Positions 31,740 to 42,880 of a stretch of DNA of 64,000 nucleotides are shown here, in pieces. A model generated the notes under the pieces. The model worked only from the letters and a program-made list of their open reading frames with translations, did not search any database and was not told where the DNA came from. This DNA comes from Camellia lanceoleosa (Eukaryota; Streptophyta; Magnoliopsida; Ericales; Theaceae), in contig CM045761.1 in NCBI GenBank assembly GCA_025200525.1, positions 60,482,009 to 60,546,008 of the forward strand, in the 5' to 3' direction. The translations under genes and the position numbers were made by a program. Position 1 is the stretch's first letter. Every line of letters begins with the position of its first letter.

Positions 31740-32063
31740 CTCATAAAGATGGCATTGTTTTTATTACAGAAGTAATCCAACAAACATCAGTCGAAAGGGA
31801 ACGCCAAACTTACAATGCCACCGATTTTGCCTGACAGTATCTCCCAATTGAGATATTCAACTTCCCACCCAAGAGCCACCTCAGCATCAGTCATTTTCTG
31901 CTAACCATATTTTTAGTTTCAACTGTCACAAGCTTCCTTTTCATCACAATTGGGAAAAAATATTCTACAAGTCTCTATCTTGCCTAAAAAAGGGGGAAAA
32001 GAAAAAAAAAAAAAAAAAATTTGTGCTTGGTATTGAATCTTCGGTTCTTCCATTGAATGTCAA
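31740..32063 (-). other. Probable 3' UTR of the RABA2 gene
   Basis: Directly follows the stop codon on the minus strand. AATAAA-like tttatt (plus strand) lies near 31758. The exact end is not determined. Confidence 0.4.
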
Positions 32064-32549
32064 CTAAGTAGAACAGCAACCTCCCTTTGTATTCCCTGAT
32101 GCATCGCTGACATTGATAGCCGTCCCTTGACCAGGAATTGCAGTGGCAGCGGCTGCTTCCTGGGCTGCCAATGCTTTCTTGCTTATGATGTGGTATATCT
32201 CCGTCAAAATGGTTTGGAATGCCTTGTCGATGTTGAGTGCTTCCAATGCTGATGTCTCAAGAAATGAAAGTCCTTCCTTCTCAGCCAAGACCTGACCATC
32301 CTGCTCCGAAACAGCTCTGAGATGGTTTAGATCAGACTTGTTTCCAGCCATCATGATTACAATGTTTGAATCTGCATGGTCTCTTAATTCACGAAGCCAC
32401 CTCTGGACATTGTCAAAGGTTTGCCTCTTAGTTATGTCATAGACGAGGAATGCACCTACTGCTCCCCTATAGTAAGCACTAGTAATAGCTCGGTACCTCT
32501 CCTGGCCTGCAGTATCCCATATCTGTGCCTTAACTGTCTTTCCCTCTAC
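32064..32549 (-). CDS. RABA2-type small GTPase, exon 2
   Basis: 161 codons (residues 56-216) joined in phase 0 to the exon at 33920-34084. They carry switch II WDTAGQE (66-72), [16 protein letters not shown] (81-95), the guanine-specificity motifs NKSD (125-128) and ETSA (153-156), and a C-terminal CCST with two cysteines (213, 214) for geranylgeranylation. Together with exon 1 this is a complete 216-residue Rab11-class GTPase. The tail [22 protein letters not shown] and GGCCST puts it with the RABA2 subgroup. These proteins act at the trans-Golgi/early endosome and the cell plate in secretion. The acceptor is tacag/GTA. No defect is seen, so this gene is likely functional. Confidence 0.96.
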   Translation of the reverse strand, partial: VEGKTVKAQIWDTAGQERYRAITSAYYRGAVGAFLVYDITKRQTFDNVQRWLRELRDHADSNIVIMMAGNKSDLNHLRAVSEQDGQVLAEKEGLSFLETSALEALNIDKAFQTILTEIYHIISKKALAAQEAAAATAIPGQGTAINVSDASGNTKGGCCST

Positions 32550-33919
32550 CTGTATCAGAAAAATTGTAAAATATGCATTAGAATTGGCATCATTTCTTAA
32601 ACTAAATGGGAGAGAAAAATTAGAGAGAACACTCAATTCCAATTTTGATATGAAACAAGTGCCACACATAAGCACACATAATAAATTGTGAATCCAAACT
32701 ATTATAGATTAGCATATGATTAGTAGGCAAGTAATCGAGCCAGAAGAGCCTTAATGAACTAACTGTAATTGAAATGGGCTAGAAATGTCTGCTTACATGG
32801 CATAAACAAGTAATAAGGCTGGTACTATTAAAATTCCTAGATTACTTACTGGTCAGTTTCCAATTTCCTTGGTATAATTGAGTTGAATCAAAATTGTAAA
32901 CTGCAGCAAATAAAAACTAAATAATCAATTTCATCAATCTTCATAAACTTCATGAAAAATGTTGGTAAAGTGAAACCATATCCTGGACTCCGTTATGAAA
33001 GTATCATACATACATATCCTGGACTCCGCTACCAAAGGCCATTTCCATTGAAGACAGTATGCACATCAATCCATTACAGATCATAAGGTCCTGTAAATTT
33101 TATGCTGCAATTGGTCGTCCCATTCAAACTCTCCTTACTGATACAATATAAGTTCCATTCTGTTTGGCAGCATGGAATCTAAGCCTTGGTTTGTCATTTG
33201 AGGATATTATCATAGTCAAACTTTAAAACTAAGATGGCTTCCAGTTCCAATGCTAGTTGGATTCCATGGTGCCAAGTACAATCATAGAGCATTCACCTGA
33301 AGTGGAACTTACCATCCAAAGACTCTTCTCGAGTTCTTGACATTCAGTACCAGAATTTCACACTTGCAATTTTTCCTCACTGACCCCTAAACCCACTCTT
33401 TTTTTCAGCCAGAGATTTGCCGACCAACGTGGAGGGGGCACACTTTGCATAGGTCTCGGGATTAGTTGGGGTTTACCCGGATACCCGATTATTATAAACA
33501 AAAAAAAAACCTAAACCTACTGTGCTACAACTTACAACCAACATGGTGTCAGCATTAAATTTCAAACTTTAGTAGGTAAGATGTAAATCTACATAAATGA
33601 AAATAGCCATGGTGCAAGTTTGCAACAACCAATAGTTAAAAAGAATTTAATGTCAGACAAAAACAGGCACAAAGTTATATACACATGTGTGCAATATTCA
33701 TAAACATATTTTTGAAAAATCTATTGTGGGATATTTACAGCGGAACAAAGTGCAGGGGATCCACACAAAAAAACTAAGACCAAACAATTAAATTAAAAAA
33801 ACCCAGAAACGTCAGAAGTTCTAAACAAACATTCAAATTAGACAGATCAAATTCAAGCCCGATTGACAACCAAAAAACAAAAAAAAGTGAGGGCATCAGA
33901 GAGTAGGGAGAAACTTCAC
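32550..33919 (-). other. RABA2 intron 1
   Basis: 1370 bases with GTGAAG donor and GATACAG acceptor on the minus strand, in the position of the single coding intron of RABA genes (after ATRTLQ). I see no ORF or transposon ends in it. Confidence 0.92.
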
Positions 33920-34084
33920 CTGAAGAGTTCTGGTAGCGAACTCAACACCGATCGTGGATTTGGACTCCAAGCAGAACTCATTCCGGGTAAATCTCGAGAG
34001 AATATTGGATTTCCCAACCCCAGAGTCTCCGATCAACACGATTTTGAATAGATAGTCGTATTCGTGATCTACTTTATGCGCCAT
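33920..34084 (-). CDS. RABA2-type small GTPase, exon 1
   Basis: 55 codons from the ATG at 34082-34084: [19 protein letters not shown], the P-loop GDSGVGKS at 19-26, and effector-loop SKSTIGVEF with the magnesium-binding Thr44, ending ATRTLQ. This exon holds nucleotide binding and switch I; the remaining motifs are in exon 2. The start is fixed by the Rab N-terminal pattern and by the leader upstream. Confidence 0.96.
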
Positions 34085-34090
34085 CGTTTT

Positions 34091-34126
<36 letters not shown>

Positions 34127-34330
34127 CTCAAACCTGCCATAAAAGCCACAAATTCAGATCCAAACCATTCAACACCACACAGATCTCATCATCAATATCA
34201 AATCAAACCCTAACAATCAATCAATCAATCAATCAATCACACACAAGCAAATACATAAACATTACCGTAATATAGAGAGACGAAAGCAAGTGTAAATCGT
34301 CGATGAGAAATACAGGAATTGCTGGGACTA
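34085..34330 (-). promoter_or_regulatory. RABA2 5' leader with (CT)n and a probable leader intron
   Basis: On the plus strand a (CT)n run at 34096-34122 precedes the start codon, so the RNA leader has GA repeats. A 132-base intron can be proposed: donor acg/gtaat at 34266/34265 and acceptor ggcag/gt ending at 34134. An (AATC)n run lies at about 34217-34240. Leader introns are common in plant Rab genes; this one is inferred from splice consensus only. Confidence 0.45.
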
Positions 34331-34803
34331 TGACGATGATAGAGAGTCTAGTCTACCATGTGTTTGTTGATTTGCCAAGGAGAAATGAAATGAGAAATGA
34401 AACGGAACAAACAATGAAAAATAAAAATAAAAAGGTTACTCTGAAACGGCTTGTGTGCAGATAGGCTGATATCAGTTACGGTGGCATGGAATAGTATCGC
34501 CAGATAGATTTTATTTTATTTTATTTTAGATTATGCTGACAACTGTTTTTATTGAGCGAATCTTATAATGTCAAAAAAAATATAAACAAAACGGAGGAAA
34601 ATTCTCATAAAAATTGTGTAAATTGAACATATTATATAACTTTAAAATTTATGTGATTTTATAAATTTCTATAAATTTGTGTTCAACATATATATTTTTA
34701 TAAAATTACTTAAGTAAGTTCGTGAAAACTAACATAATTTTATATTAGGGATATTAATCACTTTAGAAAACCACTTAAAATAGTTAAAAGTTAAAAAAAA
34801 TTA

Positions 34804-35054
34804 GTCCACCTGTCCTAAAATATTGCTCTCTTATTCCATTTTTCATTATTCTAAAATATTAGCTCATTTTCAAAAATTAAGGACTAAAATGAAATGAATT
34901 TCTTATTTTGCCATTTTTTAAAATTTATTAATATTAACAATTGATATTTCCAAAAAAAAATTAAAAGGATAATTTTGAAAATCTAATATTTTTGAAGTGT
35001 AATAATTGTACTATAAAAAAAATTAAATTCCTTGAAAGGGACTGGAGGGAGTAC
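34804..35054. mobile_element. Stowaway-like MITE
   Basis: Right end ggactggagggagtac and left end gtccacctgtcctaaaa are the imperfect inverted repeat typical of Stowaway (CTCCCTCCGTCCC), flanked by TA on both sides (34802-34803, 35055-35056). 251 bp, AT-rich, no ORF of note. Confidence 0.75.
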
Positions 35055-36953
35055 TATCAAAAAGTCAACTATATTTTCAACTTTTTTGCGCGTCTGTATA
35101 AAAAAATCAAAAAATCAACAAAAATAATTTCCAAATATACCTTGAAAAGGGCTTTTCTCCGGTCTATACAAACTAGAGAGAACCTTTCAACCTTGGGGAG
35201 CAACTCTTTTTAAGATTTCATCTTCTGCGTAACTCTTAAGACTTTATTTTGACAGTCTCATGGGGTTCTACGATGATCTTTGTTATCTTAGATCTGTTCT
35301 TCAAAAGTATATTGGTGATCTGAACCGTTTATCTCATAGGTCTCGAAGAGAAAACATATATGCAAAAAATTAGATTAATTGGGTATCAATAAAATACTAA
35401 CTTATCTTATTTTATTTTATAAAATGAACAATTTTAATTTAAAATTACATTACCGTCAATTTCATAAAACAAAACATAATTAGTTAGTGTGTCTAACATT
35501 TCTGATCAAGTTGATTTTTTTGCATATATGTTTTTCTCTTCAAAAACCATCGCAGGGGCCTACAAGACATACAAAATGGAGTCTTGAGGGTTATGGAGAA
35601 GATATAGTCTTGAGAGGAGCTACTCCCCCTAAATTGGCCATTTTGATATTTTTTGTAAAGTAATGATTTAGTTTTGGATAAATTATACTCACCTCATTCG
35701 AAGTTTGAAAAATATACAGTTAGCCTATACTTTTAGTATTATTACACTAGATTCTCTTGAGATTTTAATTTATATAACAATTAGACTGTTTTTCACTAGT
35801 AATTTGTGTTAGAACCTTGCGGTTCTCTGTGTAAATGTGTGTGCAATTTAATTGAGTAAATAAAGTAAGTAACAGAATAGAACAATTCTAAAAATAATTA
35901 AATAAATTAAATTATGAATTTATTGCTTACAGCGCACACAGACAAATATCTTTAAGTCAAGATTTGTGTTTGATACAATCTCCTTAAAGTAAATTTTGCT
36001 CTTGCTCTTGCTTCAGTGCTTCGAGATTTACCATCGTTTATTTCCTAAGATGCAACGACTAATATTGAATTTGCAACATTACAAATTCAAGCTTGGCTAA
36101 CCAAAGCAATGTTGAACTCTCTATTCCTCACATACTCTTCCTAAAATTCTAACTTGCAGAAAATGCAAGAAACAATGGAGAGTGAAAACTAGAGAAGGAT
36201 GAAACGAAAAAAGAAATGAAATGAATGAATGAAATTGTTGGAATGGGGAAGCCTATTTATAGCCAAATAGATGCCTGTTTGGGTATGCCTTCATTGATGT
36301 TATGAATGGACGAAAAGGTAACCGGTAAGAAGGAAAGCGGTTGAAAAATTCAAAATTTGAATTTTGGTACAAAAACAAAAATGAAAACGAATTTTGAATT
36401 TTCATGCAATATTTTTTTTAAAAAAAAAATTCAAAAGAATTTTGTCCAAAAGTATAGAATGGATTAATTTATCATGGTGGATCAGACGGTTGGTGGTGTG
36501 CATGTGGTGAATTTGGGTCCAACTAATTTTGTCCATAACTCTCCTTCTTACAAAACTTGTATGCCCTTTGGGCCCAACCTAAAGTCTAAACTTCAAAATT
36601 ATATTTATATAAAACCTCTTGACTTTTCTATATGGGTCCGTTTGTTTTTAGAGGTAGAATAGAAGGGATTGTTAGTGAGAGGACTATTAGTGAAAGGACT
36701 GTTAGTAAGGGGACTGCTAGTGAGGAGATTAAGAAAAATTGTGTTTGTTGATAACCAATGAACTAGTAACAGTTCATGTTTGTTTTGAGAGATAGGAGTG
36801 AGATTAATCATGTAAAATTACACAAATACCCTTATTGTATTAGAATCAAATTTGAATTTATACCAACTAATAAATGCTTTACCCAATTAAACTATTCAAA
36901 AACTAAAATTAAAATTACATAATTAAAAATAATAAAGAATTCAACTATTAATC

Positions 36954-36956
<3 letters not shown>

Positions 36957-37002
<46 letters not shown>
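36957..37002. repeat. (ATT)n microsatellite
   Basis: About 15 uninterrupted TTA/ATT units. Confidence 0.95.
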
Positions 37003-37452
37003 AGAAACCAACCAATGGTTTTTCCAAAACTAGCCCATGGTTTTGAAAAAGGTTCATCCCATTAGTGTGGACTTGGCCTTCTTGTGCAAATATCCTGCTC
37101 TTTCACTCAGATTCTTTTTCTACCTCACATGTCTCTCTCTTGCTTAAGCTTTGCAATTGATGATCACAAGTTCAAGCTAATTAAAGCTCTATCAGCGATG
37201 ATCTCAACCTTTATATTCGTCAACAACGATGTTGACCTTTAAATTCAAAGTGAGGCGAACTCAATGAAGACCAGAGTGCTAGATCAGTCTTCTCTCTTGG
37301 TGATTTTGTTGATTTTTTGATTATTATTTTGTTGATTTTGAGAATTTGTTGAATGATATTTGTAATCTGTTTGTGAATTTATTGATCTTTTTTGTTATTA
37401 CTTTTTGATATTTGTAATTTTGGAAATTTGTTAAAAAATTTAAAAGCAGTTG

Positions 37453-37460
<8 letters not shown>

Positions 37461-37483
<23 letters not shown>
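37461..37483. repeat. (GT)n microsatellite
   Basis: About 11 uninterrupted GT units after ttgatttttgt. Confidence 0.95.
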
Positions 37484-37757
37484 GAAATCATTGATTGTTT
37501 CTGAGTGTGGTTAAAAATTTAGATGAGGGATCTATTTTTCTGTTTGATGATATGGTGGATAATATGGTCATTTACATTATAATCCCAACGGCTTCTTTTT
37601 TCAATACCAAGTCCCATGAGGGATTGTTAATCCATTGGTTTGAGGGGATTCATAGTCCGTTCGGACTATGACTCTGGTGCAACATTGTCAAAACAAACAA
37701 GAAGCATGTGTACTGTTCATCATTCATAGTCCACTCTGGACTGTGAAAGAGGAAAAC

Positions 37758-40125
37758 TGTCACGACCCAAACCCGGCCCTATGGGTTTAGCATCAGAATC
37801 GCCAATGTCCGAGATTACCAAGGCCTCTTGAATAACGATACGCTTAAACAGTCTGAGCTGGCGGAAGCCAATACAGTAGGTAACTAGTGTCCATTGAGCT
37901 GTGAAAATCTGTATGCCAAAAACATTTTTCATGCATTCAAACAGTTTAGAACAGTACAGTTTACACAATCATTTACAGTCAGTCAGTGCAGGGATCGAGT
38001 CCCTAGGCAACAGTACGGTATAACAGTAGACAGTCTATACAAAAGTACAAAACGGTAAGGAGACTGATAGGGGACACAAAAACACCCCAAGCCATAGCAT
38101 GGCAACTCGGAACCTCGCAGTGAGGCACATAGGCTGGCTTGACAAAATTGGGGACCGACCCACGCTCCTAGCTCCGGTCTGGCTGCTGAGAACCTACATA
38201 TATATATATATAAACAGTGAGCTAAAGCCCAGTGAATAACATAATGCGTAAAGAGGTTATGAATGAATGTCCTTTCGGTAATGAAATCAATTCATTAAAC
38301 AAGATTTGATCTTTTCAAGATTTGATCAATCACCATATGTGGTACACCCATTAGCCTATAACAGTAGGTCCAAAAGGACCGAGTCTTAACAGACCCAACG
38401 GTAATGATGGCCATCAATCGATGCATGATGGTTCCACAAGGAAACCGACAGAGCTCTGTAATGATGTCGATAAATGCTAAGGATGCCACAATACCTGATT
38501 GAATCTGGACATACATTCATTCGATAAACAATATCGATTCAATAAACAATTCGATTCGAGATTCAAAAGATAACCATTTTGAACATATCTTTACACAATT
38601 GTTACTCACAGAGATTGGGCTAATAGCGACTAGAGCGCGTCCCGAAGCCAACCCTAAACAGTTAACAAATAGAACACACACTAAGTTTCACAATCGGAAG
38701 GATGATAATTAAATCCCTAAATTTCCTCGGTGTGGTTCTATGTCTAAATCCTCATTAAGATGCCTTAAACTAGGCCTAAGAATGCCTAAGATGGGATGAG
38801 GATGCAAAGATGTGCCGCAATCGGTTCAGATTTTCGTGAAACAGGCTTCCTTCGGCCTTGAGTTTCCCTTTCGGCGGACAAAGCAAACAAAGGTCCCCGC
38901 CGGCGTACATTCCGCCGAGCGGATGATGAATGGTGCAAAATCTTTGGATGCTCGATTTCTCGCTCGGCGTGAAACACTCCGCTCGGCGGTATCAGAAACA
39001 AGTCAAGAAAATCTTTGGGAGCATGAATTCCCTACTCGGCGAAGACTTCCGCTCGGCGGACGGACAAAAAAGGAAATCCAAATTCAACCTCCAAGTTCCA
39101 AACCAAGTTTTGATGCTCCAAATTCGATTTTCTTGGGCCCATTTTCTGGGAAACATTTGCAAACTCATATAACAACATGATTTGAAGCTCAATTTAAGAA
39201 ATCAAGGCCCAAGGGTGTTTCAATTAAACTCAATTTTCAAACCCATTTCCATGAACAATTTCAAAACATGTCATGTATGAACTTTAGTCTCAAAATCAAG
39301 CTTTAACTCTTGCTCAATTGAGCTCAAAAGTTGGAAAACAAAATGAAAACATGGACCATAGCTTAAATATGGACATGCATGTGCAATTTACCATGAAATC
39401 AACTTCAAAATGCACCAAGGTGGTCATGCATGCAACAATCAAGCTTCAATTCAACATTCTTGAACTTAAAACATGGCTTAGCTCTACAATGATGCATGAA
39501 ACATGCAAGATTTAGCTCAAGACAACAAGAAGAAAATGATTTCCTTACCTAGAGTGTCAATTACAAGGTTTATGAGCTCAATTAGCAACTACTCTTCAAT
39601 TTCTTCAAGCAATTCTTATGAACACAAGATGAAAACACTCACTCCCTAATCTCTCTCTCTCTCTATTCGGTGGTGGACTCAAATGTGCTAAAGAAGTGTT
39701 GTATAATGCAAGACCAAGTCTTGTGCAAGGTGTGGTGTAGTGGCCCACTAGGTGGCAACATGGTAATTAAGCCAAAGTTTGTAATATGACAATATTTAAT
39801 CTAGTTTAATCATACCTAATCACATTTTAGATAATTATACCACTAAACCACAAATATTTTACTGATCCCAAAACACTAAACGGTTTCTAATTCGGCCGCC
39901 GATAAGGCCTTCAATTAGCAGTTTAAACACATGAATTCAAACAGATAATCAATCAATCAAACAGATAGAAATGCAATATAATAGGTAAACTTATTCAATT
40001 TCAGTTTCGATTTCAATCAATCCATTCGGTACTTTAGTTACTTCACTTATCAGTCATTATCAGTTCAGTTTAAGCATGTCGATGCGTAATTGATGGTTAA
40101 TCGATGTCGATGCGAGGTTATTACG
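37758..40125 (-). repeat. Element C LTR, 3' in element orientation
   Basis: About 2.37 kb, TGTCACGACC to GGTTATTAC on the plus strand. Paired with 61446-63697. The inner boundary reads ttattacgatct where element B has ttattacagtct, so the last LTR base is obscured by a CAGT-to-CGAT change. Palindrome array, decayed, at 38815-39065. Confidence 0.85.
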
Positions 40126-40135
40126 ATCTCCCTCC

Positions 40136-40965
40136 TTATAAGGAGTTTAGTCCTCTAAACTTCGAGTTACCTTCATCGAAGAAAAGCAGATCCAGTGGAA
40201 ACAAATCAGGATATCTTTTCGCCATGTCATCTCCCCTTTCCCAAGTGGCATACACACCACCATGGTTCTGCCAATCAACTTTCACTAGCGGGATCTCTTT
40301 GTTTCTCAGTTTCTTGATCCGTCGGTTCACAATCTGTATAGGCCGTTCCTCGTAAGTGTAGTCATCACTAAGCACTATCCGAGTAGGCTCAATCACATGA
40401 AAAGCATCCCGGAGGTAGTCTCTCAACATCGAAATGTGGAAGACGTTATGCATATGCTCCATTTCAGGAGGAAGTGCAACTTGATACGCCACCGGATTGA
40501 TTTTCTCAATAACCTGGTACGGTCCGACATATCTTGGTGCTAACTTGCCTTTGACTCCAAAACGAGTCTGGCCTTTCATTGGTGTTACTTTCACAAACAC
40601 GTGATCATCCACTTCATACTCTCTGTCCCGTCTTCTAACATCCGCATAACTTTTCTGTCTACTCTGTGCAGTTTTCAGTCTCTGTTGTATCAGTTTTATC
40701 TTTTCAGTCGTTTCATTCACAATCTCGGGCCCAAGCAACGGCCCATCTCCAACTTCTGCCCAGCAGATTGGAGATCTACACTTTCTGCCATACAATGCCT
40801 CGAAAGGCGCCATACCGATACTCGAATGGTAGTTGTTGTTGTAAGCGAATTCGATATGACAAATGACTTTCAGTTTCACGAAAGTCAAGGACGCACATTC
40901 TCAGTAGATCCTCTAAAGTTTGGATGATCCTTTCGGTGGCCATCTGCGAGGATGATAGGCACTAC
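40136..40965 (-). pseudogene. pol: Element C integrase C-terminal part with chromodomain
   Basis: Open from 40888 down to 40136: [27 protein letters not shown] (integrase), [71 protein letters not shown], and a C-terminal [24 protein letters not shown] with [17 protein letters not shown]. The last block is the chromodomain-like module thought to direct chromovirus insertion to marked chromatin. A frame break at about 40890-40970 separates it from the upstream integrase part. Confidence 0.87.
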
Positions 40966-40971
40966 TCGACC

Positions 40972-42051
40972 TCAATTCGACTCCAATATGGTGCAGTAGG
41001 CTTTGCGTAACCTCGATGTAAACTTCGAATCCCTGTCAGAAACAATAGATACAGGCACTCCATGCAATCTCACAATTTCATCAATATAGATAACAGCCAA
41101 TTTGTCTGCATTATAAATTGTCTTGACAGGTAGGAAGTGTGCAGATTTAGTCAATCTATCAACAATAACCCAAATAGAGTCCATACCTTTCCTAGAGCGA
41201 GGTAATCCAACGATAAAATCCATCGTGATATGCTCCCATTTCCACTCTGGTATGGGTAAGAGTTGCAGTAAGCCCGCGGGTCGTTGATGTTCAGCTTTGA
41301 CTTGCTGGCAATGAAGACATTTGGACACAAAGTCGGCAATTTCCTTCTTCATTCCCGGCCACCAGAAATTCTGTTTCAGATCTTGGTACATTTTCGTATT
41401 CCCTGGGTGAATCGAAAACTTCGAACTGTGGCCTTCTTGCAGAACTCTTCTTTTTAATTCAGTGTCATTTGGCATACACAGTCTTTCTTGAAATTTCAAA
41501 ACATTGTTGTCAAATTTGAACCCCGGTCTCGGTTTTGAATCTCTTTCTTCAATAACCTTTTTCAAGAAATCATCCAGTTGTTGTTTTTCTTTAATTTCCT
41601 CAATCAATGCTGGTTGAGCAGAAATAGCAGTTAAGGTTCCACCTTGTTCTCTCAAAACAACTTCAATTTCAGACTTTTCCAAATCATGAAGCAATTCTTT
41701 CTGTCCGGTGAGCAAACAAGATAAGTTGGCAATTGACTTTCGGCTCAATGCATCGGCAACAGTGTTAGCTTTTCCCGGATGGTACAAAATCTGTAGGTCA
41801 TAATCTTTTATCAGTTCAAGCCATCTCCGCTGTCTCATATTCAGTTCTTTCTGAGTGAAAAAGTACTTCAGACTCTTGTGGTCAGTATACACTTCACATG
41901 TTGCTCCATACAAATAGTGACGCCAAATTTTCAATGCAAAAACCACTGCGGCAAGTTCTAAGTCATGGGTCGGGTAGTTCTTTTCATGTGGTCTCAACTG
42001 TCGGGAGGCATAAGCAATAACTCTCCCATTCTGCATTAAAACACACCCCAA
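40972..42051 (-). pseudogene. pol: Element C RNase H and integrase N-terminal and core
   Basis: A 359-codon open stretch: [39 protein letters not shown] and [11 protein letters not shown] (RNase H, with E of DLEL and D of TDHKS), [13 protein letters not shown], then [20 protein letters not shown] and [12 protein letters not shown] (integrase HHCC), [13 protein letters not shown] (first catalytic Asp), [12 protein letters not shown] and [12 protein letters not shown] (second Asp). The third catalytic residue (Glu) would lie in the damaged junction with the next ORF. Confidence 0.9.
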
Positions 42052-42880
42052 ACCTTTATGAGAAGCATCACAAATAAAGTATAACCATCCGTACCTGAAG
42101 GTAGAGTCAGAATCGGTGCAGTCACAAGTCTAGTTTTCAACTCCTGAAATGCTGATTCCCTCTGGTTGGTCCAGTCAAATGATATCCCCTTCTGTGTCAA
42201 CTGAGTCAGTGGTAAGGCAATTTTGGAGAAATCTTTGACAAACCTTCTGTAATATCCAGCCAATCCCAAAAAGCTTCGGACTTCAGTGACATTGGTTGGT
42301 CTAGGCCAGTTCACTACAGCTTCAATTTTCTGCGGACCAACAGAAATTCCGTCTTTGCTAACAACATGCCCCAAAAACATCACATGATCAAGCCAAAACT
42401 CACATTTAGACAATTTAGCATACAGTTTCTGTTCTCTTAAGGTTTGCAGGGCAAGTGTCAGATGGTGTTCATGTTCTTCTACAGTCTTAGAATAGATCAA
42501 TATGTCATCAATGAATACCACAATAAAATCATTAAGGTATGGTTTAAAAATTCTGCTCATGAGGTCCATAAATGCAGCAAGGGCATTCGTAACTCCGAAC
42601 GGCATAACTAAAAATTCATAATGGCCATACCTCGTTCTGAAAGCAGTTTTATCAATGTCTTCCGGTTTGACTTTCAGTTGATGATACCCTGTAACTGGTC
42701 AAATAAATCATCAATACGCGGTAATGGATATTTATTCTTTACAGTTACCTTGTTCAATTCACGATAATCAATGCACAATCTCAATGAGCCATCCTTCTTC
42801 TTTACAAACAAAACAGGTGTACCCCACGGTGACGTACTGGGTCTGATAAACTTCTTGTCTAACAGTTCCTGCAATTGTAC
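42036..42880 (-). pseudogene. pol: Element C reverse transcriptase (5' end cut by block D)
   Basis: Frames 42605-42036 and 42886-42674 give [78 protein letters not shown], the catalytic [33 protein letters not shown] and [20 protein letters not shown] break near 42640 removes part of the block between DQLQG and MPFG. Upstream sequence (KV-VQ) is at 59548 after the inserted array. Confidence 0.9.
42876..42880. repeat. Target-site duplication of block D (left), TGTAC
   Basis: TGTAC precedes the first D LTR; after the last D LTR the sequence is ttattac then gtacc (59541-59552), so GTAC is repeated and the adjoining two bases (terminal A of the LTR and T) appear lost. Confidence 0.7.

Larger units (their letters stand above)
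35057..37757. other. Intergenic region with microsatellites and small repeats
   Basis: No protein family is recognised. It holds a four-copy 15-base repeat (36661-36725), an (ATT)n run at 36957-37002, a (GT)n run at 37461-37483 and two related small palindromes (37651-37670, 37727-37747). Confidence 0.5.

Noticed and set aside
40601..40927. Plus-strand 108-codon ORF
   Set aside because: Shadow of the element C integrase; the same shadow recurs in D1 and D2.
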